Assembly: GCF_009380165.1 (NCBI RefSeq)
Contig: NZ_WHUF01000006.1
Location: forward strand, 1-64,000
Reading direction: 5' to 3'
From: Rugamonas rivuli
Lineage (GTDB): Bacteria > Pseudomonadota > Gammaproteobacteria > Burkholderiales > Burkholderiaceae_D
DNA length: 64,000 nt
The notes below the pieces were generated by a model. That model had not been told where the DNA came from and searched no databases. It saw only the letters and a program-made list of their open reading frames with translations. Shown one piece after another: positions 1-9,856 of the stretch; within the stretch, counting starts at the first letter, position 1, and every line of letters begins with the position of its first letter. The translations under genes were made by a program, and so were the position numbers.

Positions 1-1
1 G

Positions 2-3000
2 CTGGCGTCGTCCGCGCTGCACAGCGCGCGCGGCGGCAGCGGCGTGGGCGGGCGCATCGACGCCAGCGGCCAGGACGTCAGCCTGTTCAGCGCCGTGCTG
101 GACGCTTCCGGCCAGACCCAGGGCGGTCTGGTGCGCGTGGGCGGCGCCTTCCAGGGCGGCACGCCGGCCGCCGGCGCGCCCGACACGGCCCGCTTCGTCA
201 CGCGCTGGGGCGGCAGCGCCGCCATCGCCAACGCCGGCACGACCTTCATCAACGACAGCAGCGCGATCGACGTCTCGGCGCGCGGCGCGGCCGGGCAGGG
301 CGGCACCGCCGTGCTCTGGTCGCAGGACCGCACCACCATGCTGGGCACGCTGACGGCGAGCGGCGCGGCCGCCGGCGGCGCGGTGGAAATCTCGTCCAAA
401 AACGATTTGCGCTCGGCCGGCCTGGACAAGGTGACGGTCGGCGCCGGCGGCCAGCTGCTGCTGGACCCGAAAAACCTGATCATCCGCGCCGACGCCAGCC
501 AGTGGAACTACCAGGCCGTCCTCGGCGCCGGCCGCAGCGGCGGCAGCAACGTCAATGTCGGCGGGCTGGAGGCCGGCGACGGCTACGGCGCCGCCGTGGC
601 GCTGAGCGCCTCCGGCACCCAGCTGGCGGTGGGCGCGCCGTACGACGCCGGCCAGGGCAACACGGTCGGCGGCGCCGGCGCGGTGCGTCTGTACACCTTC
701 AGCGACGGCAACTTCGGCGGCGCGGTGCTGAAGGGCACGCTGGGCACCGGCTACACCGGCGCCGGCAACACCAATGTCAGCCTGCCGTCCAACGCGCTGT
801 TCGGTTCCAGCGTCGCCCTCAGCGGCGACGGCCTCACGCTGGCGGTGGGCGCGCCCGGGCAGCAGAGCGGCGCCGGCCAAGTGTACGAATACCGCTACAG
901 CGCCGCAGCCTTCGGCGGCACCATCACCACGGCCACGCTGGCCAATCCGCACGGCTCCTTTGCCGACGCCTTCGGCACCGCGGTCGCGCTCAACGGCAAC
1001 GGTAGCAAGCTGGCGGTGGGCGCGCTGTACGACACCACGTCCGGCAACAACGCCGGCGCCGCCCACCTGTACAACAATAGCAACCTGGCCGCGATCAGCC
1101 GTACCGCCACGCTTACCGGCAGCGGCGGCGACGCGCTGTTCGGCACCGCGCTGGCCTACAACGGCGCCGGCGACCGCCTGGCGGTCGGCGCCATCGGCGA
1201 GAACAGCGGCAAGGGCGCGGTCTACCTGTACGACACCAGCGCCGCCACCCCGGCCGTGCTGCACAAACTGAGCGCGGACGTCAGCGGCGGCAACAACACC
1301 AACGTGGCGCTGCTGGGCGGCGAATATTTCGGCTCCGCGCTGGCCTTCAACGCGGCCGGCACCCGGCTGGCCGTGGGCGCACCGTCGTCGCCCGCCAACG
1401 GCGGCACCAGCCTCGGGCCGGGCGCGGTGCGCATCTACGATTTCGCCGACACCGCCTACGCCACGCCGGTGCTGAGCGCCACGTTCGGACGCGGCTACAG
1501 CAGTGCGCCGAATGTCGACGTCCCGCTCAACGACTACGACAGCTTCGGCTACGCGCTGGCGTTGAACGGCGCCGGCGACCGCATGGTGGTCGGCGCGCCG
1601 TTCAGCGACGGCGTACAGGCCGGCACCGCCGGCAGCGGCAACGTGCACGCCTTCGCGCTGCTGCCTACGCCGGTGGGCAACCAAACCTACGGCGATGCGA
1701 GCGGCGGCACCTCGACCGTCAGCTCGGTCGCGCTGGCCGCGCAACTGGCCGCCGGCGTGTCGGTCGCGCTCCAGGCCAGCAACGACCTGACGCTCGACGG
1801 TGACAGTGCGGTCAACGCCGGCGGCGGCGCCGGCTCGCTGACGCTGCAGGCCGGCCGCAGCGTGACGCTCAATTCCGCCATCACGCTGGGCAGCGGCACG
1901 CTGACGGTGGTGGCCAACGATAGCAAGCCGACGCCGTCCACCGGCCCGGTCGACGCCGAGCGCGACACCGGCGCCGCCACGCTGACCGTGAACGCCGCCC
2001 TGAGCGCCGGCGGTGACGTCAACCTGTCGATCGCCGACGGCAGCGGCAAGACCAACCGCGACAACGGCGCGCTGCTGGTGAACGCGGCCGTCACGGCGCG
2101 CAACATCAGCCTGAAGAACCTGGGACCGGCCGACGGCACCGTGCGGCTGGGCGCCGACGGCAAGCTAAGCGCCTCGGGCAGCGGCACCGCCATCGAAGTG
2201 GTGGCCGGCCCGGCCGACGGCCTGTTCCTCAACTATTCCGCGCAGGCGACGCCGCTGGGCGTGGGCCTGAACCTGACCGGCGGCGGCCGCTTCCTGGTGT
2301 ACGCGGCCAACCCGGCCACCAGCCTGGAACGCGTGTCCGGCTACAGCAAGCATTACGGGCAAAGCTACACCGGCAGCACGCCGGCCTATGCCGCGAACGG
2401 CAACTGGTTCCTGTACGCGCTCGCGCCTATCCTGACCATCACCGCCAGCAGCGCCACCAGGGCCTATGACGGCCAGCTGGCGGGGCCGCTGAGCTACGTG
2501 GCCAGCGGCTACATCGACGGCGATCTCTCCGCCGGTTTGAGCGGCGCGCTGGCGGTGGCGGGCGGCGGCAGGAACGCCGGCAGCTACGCCATCGGCCAGG
2601 GCACGCTGGCCAGCGCGATGGGCTACCACATCAACCTGGCCGGCAACGGCGCCACGCTGACGGTCACGCCGAAGGTGCTGACGGTGGCGGCGGCCGGCAT
2701 CGACAAGGTGTACGACGGCAGCCGCAACGCCAGCGTCAACTACAGCAGCGACGCCATCGCCGGCGACGCGCTCAGCATCAGCGGCAGCGCCAGCTTCGCG
2801 GACAAGAACGCGCAGGCCGGCAAGAGCGTGTCCGTCACCGGCATCGCGCTGGGCGGCGCCGACGCCGGCAACTACACGCTGGCCGCCAGCACGGCGGCCA
2901 CCACCGCCAGCATCACGCCGCGCGCGCTCCACGCCAGCGCCACCAGCGCCGGCAAGGTCTACGACGGCAGCGTCGCCGCCAATGTGACGCTGGGCGACGA

Positions 3001-6000
3001 CCGCATCGCCGGCGACCAGCTGGTGCTGGCCCCGGGCAGCGCCAGTTACGCCGACAAGCAGGCCGGCGCCGGCAAGACCATCACGGTGGGCGGCATCACG
3101 CTGTCCGGCGCGGACGCGGGCAACTACGCGCTGGGCGCGGGCAACATTACCACGCACGCCGACATCACGGCGCGCACGCTGAACGTCAGCGCCACCGGCA
3201 CCAGCAAGGTTTACGACGGCAGCAGCAGCGCCGCCGTCACGCTGGGCGACGACCGCGTCAACGGCGATCTGCTGACCGTGTCCGCCGGCTCCGCCGCCTA
3301 CGCCGACAAGAACGCCGGCAACGGCAAGGCCGTGACCGCGTCCGGCCTGACGCTGGCCGGCGCCGACGCCGGCAACTACACGCTGGCCGCGCCCACCGCC
3401 AGCGGCACCGGCAGCATCACGCAGCGCACGCTCAACGCCGTCGCCACCGGCGCCACCAAGGTGTACGACGGCAGCACCGCCGCCACCGTGGCCTACGGCG
3501 ACGACCGCGTGAGCGGCGACGCCATCACCTATGGCGGCAGCGCCAGCTACGCCGACAAGAACGCCGGCAGCGGCAAGGCGGTCGCCATCGGCAGCGTGAC
3601 CATCGGCGGTGCCGACGCCGCCAACTATGTGCTCGCTGTCGCCGGCAACACCACCACCGGCGTCATCACGCAGCGCGCGCTGACAGTGACCGCGGGCGCG
3701 GCCACCAAGGTCTACGACGGCAGCACCGCCGCCAGCGTGACGCTGGGCGACGACCGCTTGGGCGGCGACCAGCTGGCGCTGGCCGCCAGCGCCAGTTACG
3801 ACAGCAAGAACGCCGGCAACCGCAGCGTCGCCGTCTCCGGCATCACCCTGGGCGGCGCCGACGCCGGCAACTACAGGCTGGTCTCGGACAGCGCCACCAG
3901 CACCGGCGTCATCACGCCCAAGGCGCTGGCCGTCAGCGTCACCGGCGCGGACAAGGTGTACGACGGCACCGCCGCCGCCCATGTGGACTTCCACGACGAC
4001 CGCGTCGCCGGCGACCAGTTCAGCTTTGCCGCCAACGCCAACTACGCCGACAAGAACGTCGGCGCCGGCAAGGCCGTCACCGTGACCGGCATCGCGCTGG
4101 GCGGCGCGGACGCCGGCAACTACACGCTGGCCGGCTCCACCGCCGCCACCACCGCCGGCATCACCGCGCGCACGCTGACGGCCACCGCCAGCGGCGTCAC
4201 GCGGGTCTACGACGGCACCACCGCCGCCGTCGCGACCTTGGGCGACAACCGCATCGGCGGCGACCAGCTGACGCTGACCGCCAGCGGCGCCGCCGTCTAC
4301 GCCGACAAGAACGCCGGCAGCGGCAAGGCGCTCAGCGTCGGCGGCGTGGCGCTGTCCGGCGCGGACGCCGGCAACTACGTGCTGGCGTCGAGCACCGCCG
4401 CCGGCACCGGCACCATCACGCAAAAGGCGCTGACGGTCGGCGTGACCGGCGGCGACAAGGTCTATGACGGCACTGTCGCCGCCCGTGTCGACTACAGCGA
4501 CAGCGGCCGCATCGCGGGCGACCAGTTCACCGTCGGCGGCAGCGCCGTCTACGCAGACAAGAACGCCGGCACCGGCAAGGGCATCACCGTGACAGGCATC
4601 GCCCTGAGCGGCACGGACGCGGGCAACTACGCGGTGGCGCCGACCGCCCTGAACACCACCGGCAGCATCACGCCGCGCGCGCTCACTGTGGGCATCGCCA
4701 GCGCCGGCAAGGTGTACGACGGCACCACCGCGGCGGTTGTCAGCATGAGCGACAACCGTGTCGACGGCGATGCGCTCAGCATCACCAGCAACGCCGCCAG
4801 CTACGCCGACAAGAACGTCGGCAGCGGCAAGACCGTCAGCGTGAGCGGCATCGCGCTGGCCGGCGCCGATGCGCAGAACTACACGCTGTCCGACACCGGC
4901 GCCAGCACCCGCGCCGCCATCACGCCGCGCACGCTGACGGTCACCGGCTCCGGCGTGAGCAAGGTGTACGACGGCACCGCCGCCGCCAGCGTGAGCTTCG
5001 CCGACAACCGGATCGGCGGCGACCAGTTGGGCGTCGCCGTCGGCAGCGCCAGCTATGTGGACAAGAACGTGGGCGCCAACAAGGCGCTGACCTTCAGCGG
5101 CGTCACGCTGTCCGGCGCCGACAGCGGCAACTACGTGCTCGACGTGGTCAACAGCGGCGGCACCGGCGCCATCACGCCGCGCATGCTGAACGCCAGCGCG
5201 GCCGGCGTCGACAAGGTTTATGACGGCACCACCGCCGCCGCGCTGGCGTGGAACGACGACCGCGTGCGCGGCGATGTCCTGAGCTATAGCGCCGCCGCCA
5301 GCTTCGCCGACAAGAACGCCGGCAGCGCCAAGACTGTCAGCGTGACGGGCGTGACGCTGGGCGGCGCGGACAGCGGCAACTACGTGCTCGTGCCGGGCAA
5401 TTCGAGCGTGCAGGCCGCGATCACGCCGCGCGCGCTGAACGTCACGGCCAACGTCGCCGGCAAGGTCTACGACGGCACCACCGCCGCCAGCGCCACCCTG
5501 AGCGACAACCGCATCAGCGGCGACGTCCTGTCCGTGACCGGCGGCGCGGCGGTCTTCGCCGACAAGAACGCGGGTGCGGCCAAAGCGGTCAGCGTGAGCG
5601 GCGTGACGTTGTCCGGCGCCGACGCCGGCAACTATCAGCTGGCATCGGCCACGGCCAGCGGCAGCGCGGCGATCACGCAGCGCAACTTGAGCTTCACCGT
5701 CACCGGCGCCGACAAGGTGTATGACGGTGGCACCGCCGCGACGGTGTCCATCAGCGACAACCGCCTCGCCGGCGACAGCTTGAGCTTTGCACCGGTGGCC
5801 GCCTTCAGCGACAAGAACGTCGGCTCCGGCAAGACCATCACCCTGTCCGGGCTGTCGCTGAGCGGCGCCGATGCGTCCAACTACCACCTGGTCACAAGCT
5901 CCGGCAGCGCCACCGCGTCGATCACGCCGCGCGCGCTGGCCGTCACCGCCAGTGCGCTCGACAAGGTGTACGACGGCACCGTGGCCGCCAGCGTGCAGTT

Positions 6001-7231
6001 CAAGGACGACCGCGTGGCGGGCGACGAGCTGTCGCTGTCCGGCAGCGCCAGTTTCGCCGGCAAGAACGCCGGCGTGCAGCAGGTGCAGTTGAAAGACGTG
6101 ACGGCGGCCGGCGCTGATGCAGGCAACTACACGATATCGGTCGGCAGCGCCGGCAGCGCGACCATCACACCGCGCGCGTTGAGCGCCAGCGTGACTGCTG
6201 CGGACAAGGTCTACGACGGCGGCACCGCGGCCAGTGTGGCCTTGAGTGTCAACGCGCTGGCCGGCGACACGGTGCGCATCAGCGGCAGCGGCGCGTTCGC
6301 CGACAAGAACGCCGGCGCCGCAAAGAGCGTCGTGCTGAGCGGCGTTGAGTTGTCCGGCGCCGATGCCGGCAACTACAAACTCGATGCCGCCAGCCTGAAG
6401 GCCAGCGCCGCGATCACGCCGCGCGTGCTGGTCGCCAGCGTGAGCGCCGCCGACAAGGTGTACGACGGCACGCTGGCGGCGCAGTTCGCGGTCAGCGATA
6501 ACCGCATCGCCGGCGATGTGCTCGACGTGAGCGGCGGCAGCGCCGCCTTCGCGGACAAGAACGCCGGCGCTGGCAAGACCGTGACCGTCAGCGGCCTGTC
6601 GCTGGGCGGCGCCGACGCCCGCAACTACAGGCTCGCCTCGTCCAGCGCCACGACCGCCGCCGCCATCGCGCGTAAGGATTTGACCATTACCGCCAACAAC
6701 CAGACGCGCGCCCCCGGCGTCGCCAACCCTGTGTTGAGCTACACGGTCGGCGGCCTGGTGTCCGGCGACGACGTCGGCGCGGTCAACGCCAGCACCGGCG
6801 CCACCGCGCAGTCGCCGGCCGGGACCTACCCGATCACGCTGGCCGGCACCGACCTGCGCAACTACCGTGTGACTTACGTCGATGGCGTGCTGACGGTGCT
6901 CAGGCCCGCGGCCCCGGTGACGGACACCATCGGCACTATCGTGCGGCCGCAGATTCCGCTGACGCCGGCCAATCCGGGCGACAACTTGTTCGGCGTGCCG
7001 TCGGCGCCGGGCTTGTCGCCGCTGCCGCAACTGGCGCAGCAAACGCCTGCGCAGTCGCCGCAACAGCAACAGGCGGGCGGCAACGCCGCAACGGTCGCCT
7101 TGAGCGGCTTCGTCGCCGCGCCGGCCTCCGGGCCTGGTGTAGTGCCGGCCGCCGTCGAAATCTCCACCGCCACGCTGCCGGGTGGGACGCAAGTGGCGTC
7201 GCGCGACGGTGGCCTGCGGACGGCGGAATAA
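2..7231 (+). CDS. TpsA-type repeat exoprotein, 5' end outside window
   Basis: The reading frame is open from the first bases of the window without a start, so the N-terminal secretion domain expected of a two-partner secretion (TPS) exoprotein lies outside. About 2,400 residues are visible. First comes a Gly/Ala/Ser-rich hemagglutinin-like stretch (ending near the SAGLDKVTVGAGGQLLLDPKN region). Then come six FG-GAP-like repeats (about residues 175-530 counted from base 44), a beta-helix-like segment, and then 16 YDG repeats of about 83 residues with the signature KVYDG(T/S)xAA. A final MBG-like unit and a Pro/Gln-rich tail close it. The next gene encodes a ShlB/FhaC-type transporter, which supports secretion to the cell surface as a large adhesin. 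The exact ligand is unknown. No C-terminal toxin domain is visible, so a contact-dependent inhibition toxin is unlikely. Confidence 0.88.
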   Translation: MASSALHSARGGSGVGGRIDASGQDVSLFSAVLDASGQTQGGLVRVGGAFQGGTPAAGAPDTARFVTRWGGSAAIANAGTTFINDSSAIDVSARGAAGQGGTAVLWSQDRTTMLGTLTASGAAAGGAVEISSKNDLRSAGLDKVTVGAGGQLLLDPKNLIIRADASQWNYQAVLGAGRSGGSNVNVGGLEAGDGYGAAVALSASGTQLAVGAPYDAGQGNTVGGAGAVRLYTFSDGNFGGAVLKGTLGTGYTGAGNTNVSLPSNALFGSSVALSGDGLTLAVGAPGQQSGAGQVYEYRYSAAAFGGTITTATLANPHGSFADAFGTAVALNGNGSKLAVGALYDTTSGNNAGAAHLYNNSNLAAISRTATLTGSGGDALFGTALAYNGAGDRLAVGAIGENSGKGAVYLYDTSAATPAVLHKLSADVSGGNNTNVALLGGEYFGSALAFNAAGTRLAVGAPSSPANGGTSLGPGAVRIYDFADTAYATPVLSATFGRGYSSAPNVDVPLNDYDSFGYALALNGAGDRMVVGAPFSDGVQAGTAGSGNVHAFALLPTPVGNQTYGDASGGTSTVSSVALAAQLAAGVSVALQASNDLTLDGDSAVNAGGGAGSLTLQAGRSVTLNSAITLGSGTLTVVANDSKPTPSTGPVDAERDTGAATLTVNAALSAGGDVNLSIADGSGKTNRDNGALLVNAAVTARNISLKNLGPADGTVRLGADGKLSASGSGTAIEVVAGPADGLFLNYSAQATPLGVGLNLTGGGRFLVYAANPATSLERVSGYSKHYGQSYTGSTPAYAANGNWFLYALAPILTITASSATRAYDGQLAGPLSYVASGYIDGDLSAGLSGALAVAGGGRNAGSYAIGQGTLASAMGYHINLAGNGATLTVTPKVLTVAAAGIDKVYDGSRNASVNYSSDAIAGDALSISGSASFADKNAQAGKSVSVTGIALGGADAGNYTLAASTAATTASITPRALHASATSAGKVYDGSVAANVTLGDDRIAGDQLVLAPGSASYADKQAGAGKTITVGGITLSGADAGNYALGAGNITTHADITARTLNVSATGTSKVYDGSSSAAVTLGDDRVNGDLLTVSAGSAAYADKNAGNGKAVTASGLTLAGADAGNYTLAAPTASGTGSITQRTLNAVATGATKVYDGSTAATVAYGDDRVSGDAITYGGSASYADKNAGSGKAVAIGSVTIGGADAANYVLAVAGNTTTGVITQRALTVTAGAATKVYDGSTAASVTLGDDRLGGDQLALAASASYDSKNAGNRSVAVSGITLGGADAGNYRLVSDSATSTGVITPKALAVSVTGADKVYDGTAAAHVDFHDDRVAGDQFSFAANANYADKNVGAGKAVTVTGIALGGADAGNYTLAGSTAATTAGITARTLTATASGVTRVYDGTTAAVATLGDNRIGGDQLTLTASGAAVYADKNAGSGKALSVGGVALSGADAGNYVLASSTAAGTGTITQKALTVGVTGGDKVYDGTVAARVDYSDSGRIAGDQFTVGGSAVYADKNAGTGKGITVTGIALSGTDAGNYAVAPTALNTTGSITPRALTVGIASAGKVYDGTTAAVVSMSDNRVDGDALSITSNAASYADKNVGSGKTVSVSGIALAGADAQNYTLSDTGASTRAAITPRTLTVTGSGVSKVYDGTAAASVSFADNRIGGDQLGVAVGSASYVDKNVGANKALTFSGVTLSGADSGNYVLDVVNSGGTGAITPRMLNASAAGVDKVYDGTTAAALAWNDDRVRGDVLSYSAAASFADKNAGSAKTVSVTGVTLGGADSGNYVLVPGNSSVQAAITPRALNVTANVAGKVYDGTTAASATLSDNRISGDVLSVTGGAAVFADKNAGAAKAVSVSGVTLSGADAGNYQLASATASGSAAITQRNLSFTVTGADKVYDGGTAATVSISDNRLAGDSLSFAPVAAFSDKNVGSGKTITLSGLSLSGADASNYHLVTSSGSATASITPRALAVTASALDKVYDGTVAASVQFKDDRVAGDELSLSGSASFAGKNAGVQQVQLKDVTAAGADAGNYTISVGSAGSATITPRALSASVTAADKVYDGGTAASVALSVNALAGDTVRISGSGAFADKNAGAAKSVVLSGVELSGADAGNYKLDAASLKASAAITPRVLVASVSAADKVYDGTLAAQFAVSDNRIAGDVLDVSGGSAAFADKNAGAGKTVTVSGLSLGGADARNYRLASSSATTAAAIARKDLTITANNQTRAPGVANPVLSYTVGGLVSGDDVGAVNASTGATAQSPAGTYPITLAGTDLRNYRVTYVDGVLTVLRPAAPVTDTIGTIVRPQIPLTPANPGDNLFGVPSAPGLSPLPQLAQQTPAQSPQQQQAGGNAATVALSGFVAAPASGPGVVPAAVEISTATLPGGTQVASRDGGLRTAE
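570..1640 (+). repeat. Six FG-GAP-like repeats inside the exoprotein
   Basis: Six copies of a pattern like (Y/L)FGxAxAxxxxGxxLAVGAP recur about every 60-70 codons. They start near GYGAAVALS, LFGSSVALS, AFGTAVALN, LFGTALAYN, YFGSALAFN and SFGYALALN. This is the FG-GAP pattern of integrin-alpha-like beta-propellers; six to seven blades would close one propeller. Seen in translation; the fold is inferred. Confidence 0.75.
2690..6665 (+). repeat. Sixteen tandem YDG repeats, about 249-252 bp each
   Basis: Sixteen in-frame repeats each begin with (K/R)VYDG and contain (F/Y)ADKNAG, a GGADAGNY-type turn and an (I)TPRAL-type linker. The KVYDG codons lie near 2705, 2954, 3206, 3458, 3707 and onward. 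A diverged YDG-like unit precedes them (AYDGQLAG, near 2464) and an MBG-like unit follows (near 6670-6900). The repeats are similar but not identical at DNA level, so the array is a plausible site for length variation by recombination. Confidence 0.9.
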
Positions 7232-7233
7232 CA

Positions 7234-8967
7234 ATGCAAACGAAACCAAGGACTGACGTGCATCACAATCACACCGCAGGCGCATTGGCGCTGGCCATTC
7301 TGCTCACGCCCGCGCTGGTGTTCGCGCAAACGACTCCGGACGCCGGGCGCCTGCTGGAAACCAATCGTCCGCCGGCGCTGATCGTACCGCCGAAAACCGG
7401 TGGCCCCGTACTGCCTGACAATAAAGCCCGCAAGGGTGTGCAGCTGAGCGGCGCGCAGCGCGTGATGGTGCGCCGCTTCGTGTTAGACGGTGCCAGCGCG
7501 GTGCCGGAAGCGGCCCTGCAGGAACCGCTCAAACCCTACACCGGCCGCGAACTGAGTTTCGATGAACTGAGCGCCGCCGCCAACGCCGTCACCACCTGCT
7601 ATCGCGAGCGCGGCTATCTGCTGGCCACCGCCGTGCTGCAGCCGCAGGAACTGGGCCAGGGCGAGGTGCGTATCACCGTGCTGGAAGGGCGCGTCGGCGA
7701 GATCAAGCTGCTGCCCGACTCCAGCGTACGTCTGAAGCCGGAACAGGCCCGTCGCTACTTCGACGCGCTGACTCCGGTGGGCCAGCCGCTGCGCGACAGC
7801 GCGCTGGAACGCGCGCTGCTGCTGACCGACGACTTCCCCGGAGTGAGCGCACGCGCCGAACTGGCGCCCGGCGCGCGCCTGGGCGAAACCGAACTCGATA
7901 TCGCGCTGAGCGAAGCGCCGCTGGTCAGCGGCACCGTCGGCGTGGACAATTCCTCCAACCGCTACACCGGCCGCGTGCGCGCACAGGGCGGCATCAACTT
8001 CAACGACATCGGTGGCGCCGGCGGCCAGGCCTCGCTGCTCGCTTCGACCACCGGCGCCGACTTCCAGTACCTGCGCGCCGGCTACGTGATGCCGGTGGGG
8101 GACTACGGCACCCGCGTCGGCGCCGCCTATTCGGCGCTGCGCTATCGCCTGGGCGCGGAGTTCGCATCGCTCGACGGTTTCGGCGGCGCCAAGGTGGCGC
8201 AGCTGCTGCTTACGCATCCGCTGCTGCGCAGCGGCGACAGCAACGTCCAGCTGCGCGCCGGCTACGACAACAAGCGCTACACCAACAACGCCAACGGCGC
8301 GCGCACCAGCGACAAGCGAGTCGATACGCTGGCGCTGGGCATCGGCTACAACGGCCAGTCCCGCTGGGCGGGCGGCTACACCAGCGCGTCGCTCGATGTC
8401 ACGCCGGGCAAGGTCGACCTGTCGGCCAATCCGGCCTCGCTGGCGGCCGACGCCGCCGGCACCCAGGGCCATTTCGTCCGCGCCAATTACCAGGCCAGCC
8501 AATACCAGCGGCTGCGCGACGGTTTGATGGTGTCGGCCAGCGTCAGCGGACAGCTGGCCACGGCCAACCTGGAATCGGGCGAGAAAATGTCGCTCGGCGG
8601 ACCGGGACGGGTGCGCGCCTATCCGGCGGGAGAGGCCAGCGGCGACGAGGGTTATGTGATGACGCTCGAAAGCCACTATGAGCTGCCCGCGCTGAAGTCC
8701 GATATCGCGGCCTTCTTCGATTACGGCCACATCACGCTGAACCACAAGGTGTATGAAGGCGCGCTGGCGGCCGGCGGGCCGGGCAACAGCTACAGCTTGA
8801 AAGGCGTGGGCCTGGGCTGGAGCTGGCGTCCGCTGGAACGCACCGTGCTGCAGATTCAGGTGGCGGCCAAGGTGGGCAGCAATCCGGCCCGCAACAGCAA
8901 GGGCGCCGACGCCGACGGCAGCTCGGCCCGCATGCGCGCCTGGTTCAACCTCTCGACCTACTTCTGA
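7234..8967 (+). CDS. ShlB/FhaC/HecB-type TpsB outer-membrane transporter
   Basis: This is the outer-membrane partner that would export the preceding exoprotein. It has a signal peptide (LALAILLTPALVFAQ), a POTRA-2-like region (residues about 75-150, with the YRERGYLLATAVLQPQ type sequence and a VRITVLEGRVGEI strand), and a C-terminal beta-barrel ending in aromatic Phe (NLSTYF). Length 577 aa fits the family. It starts 2 bases after the tpsA stop. A GTG at 7258 has a better Shine-Dalgarno (AAGGA, 5 bases upstream) and would still leave the hydrophobic signal segment, so the true start is uncertain between 7234 and 7258. The pairing with the exoprotein is inferred from adjacency and is standard for TPS loci. 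Confidence 0.9.
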   Translation: MQTKPRTDVHHNHTAGALALAILLTPALVFAQTTPDAGRLLETNRPPALIVPPKTGGPVLPDNKARKGVQLSGAQRVMVRRFVLDGASAVPEAALQEPLKPYTGRELSFDELSAAANAVTTCYRERGYLLATAVLQPQELGQGEVRITVLEGRVGEIKLLPDSSVRLKPEQARRYFDALTPVGQPLRDSALERALLLTDDFPGVSARAELAPGARLGETELDIALSEAPLVSGTVGVDNSSNRYTGRVRAQGGINFNDIGGAGGQASLLASTTGADFQYLRAGYVMPVGDYGTRVGAAYSALRYRLGAEFASLDGFGGAKVAQLLLTHPLLRSGDSNVQLRAGYDNKRYTNNANGARTSDKRVDTLALGIGYNGQSRWAGGYTSASLDVTPGKVDLSANPASLAADAAGTQGHFVRANYQASQYQRLRDGLMVSASVSGQLATANLESGEKMSLGGPGRVRAYPAGEASGDEGYVMTLESHYELPALKSDIAAFFDYGHITLNHKVYEGALAAGGPGNSYSLKGVGLGWSWRPLERTVLQIQVAAKVGSNPARNSKGADADGSSARMRAWFNLSTYF

Positions 8968-8978
8968 CGGCGCGCCGC

Positions 8979-9007
8979 TTGTCATTTGGTTCAGATTTGG
9001 CTACCCT
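8979..9007 (+). promoter_or_regulatory. Predicted sigma-70 promoter for the DUF1428-GNAT pair
   Basis: TTGTCA, 17-bp spacer, TACCCT, located 28 bases upstream of the DUF1428 start, which also has an AAGGAG ribosome binding site. Confidence 0.5.
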
Positions 9008-9034
9008 GAATCTCCCACTGAAAAGGAGACGGCC

Positions 9035-9394
9035 ATGTCCTATGTAGACGGTTTTGTGATTCCGGTGCCTAAGGAAAATGTGGAGGCATACAAGAAAATG
9101 TCGCTTGAATGCGGCAAGGTCTGGAAGGAATACGGCGCGCTGGAGTTCCGGGAGTGCATCGGTGACGATGTCCCGCCCGGCAAGGTGACGTCGTTCCCGC
9201 TCAGCGTCGACCTGAAGGAGGGCGAGGCTGTGGTGTTTTCGTGGATCGTCTACGCATCGCGCGCCGCGCGCGACGAGATCAACGACAAGGTCATGAAGGA
9301 TCCGCGCATCGCCCACTACATGGATCCGAAGAACATGCCCTTCGATGGCAAGCGCATGATCTTTGGCGGCTTCGAAATGATGATCGATCTGTAG
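9035..9394 (+). CDS. DUF1428 family protein (YbaA-like)
   Basis: A 119-residue soluble protein with the features of the DUF1428/YbaA family: N-terminal YVDGFVIPVP, a central GDDVPPG segment, and a C-terminal DPKNMPFDGKRMIFGGFE motif. The family has a ferredoxin-like dimeric alpha/beta-barrel fold, and its function is unknown. A strong ribosome binding site (AAGGAG) precedes the ATG. The stop codon is directly followed by the ATG of the acetyltransferase gene, so the two are probably translated from one message. Confidence 0.9.
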   Translation: MSYVDGFVIPVPKENVEAYKKMSLECGKVWKEYGALEFRECIGDDVPPGKVTSFPLSVDLKEGEAVVFSWIVYASRAARDEINDKVMKDPRIAHYMDPKNMPFDGKRMIFGGFEMMIDL

Positions 9395-9856
9395 ATGCTG
9401 TCACTGCGACCCGGTCAGCCGCAGGACGAGGCTTTTCTGCGCAGCGTGTACGCGTCCACCCGCGCCGGCGAGATCAGCCTGTTCGGCTGGCACTCCAGCC
9501 AGGCCGAGATCTTCCTGCGCATGCAGTACGACGCGCAGGACCGCCACTTTCGCGGGCACTATCCGCACGGCCGGTTCGATATCGTCGAACTGGACGGCAC
9601 GCCGATAGGCCGCTTCTATGTCGCGCAGCAGCCGGAGGCTTTCCATGTGATCGACATCGCGCTGCTGCCGCCATGGCAGGGCCGGGGCTACGGCGCCGAA
9701 CTGCTGCGCAGCGTGCAGCAGCAGGCCGCGCGCGACGGCCTGCATGTGAGTCTGCATGTGGATCGCAGCAATCCGGCGCAACGGCTGTATGCCAGGCTGG
9801 GTTTTCAGGATGCCGGCGACGCCGGTTTGTATCGCCTGCTGGAGTGGCGGCCCTAG
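9395..9856 (+). CDS. GNAT family N-acetyltransferase
   Basis: A 153-residue single-domain GNAT protein. The acetyl-CoA binding motif A is visible as IALLPPWQGRGYGAELL (about residues 89-105), followed by the motif B region ending in YARLGFQDAG. The substrate cannot be told. The start abuts the DUF1428 stop. The stop codon overlaps that of the convergent pabB-pabC gene in a CTAG tetranucleotide. Confidence 0.88.
   Translation: MLSLRPGQPQDEAFLRSVYASTRAGEISLFGWHSSQAEIFLRMQYDAQDRHFRGHYPHGRFDIVELDGTPIGRFYVAQQPEAFHVIDIALLPPWQGRGYGAELLRSVQQQAARDGLHVSLHVDRSNPAQRLYARLGFQDAGDAGLYRLLEWRP

Noticed and set aside
1..7231. Contact-dependent inhibition (CdiA-like) toxin
   Set aside because: The C-terminal end is a Pro/Gln-rich tail with no VENN-like boundary or toxin domain, the transporter lies downstream rather than upstream, and no small immunity gene follows.
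2165..7285. A 1,706-codon open frame on the minus strand, opposite the exoprotein repeats
   Set aside because: Its composition is Arg/Ala/Gly/His/Val-rich and its repeats mirror those of the plus-strand YDG array. Long antisense frames are expected opposite GC-rich repeated coding DNA. No start signal or family features.
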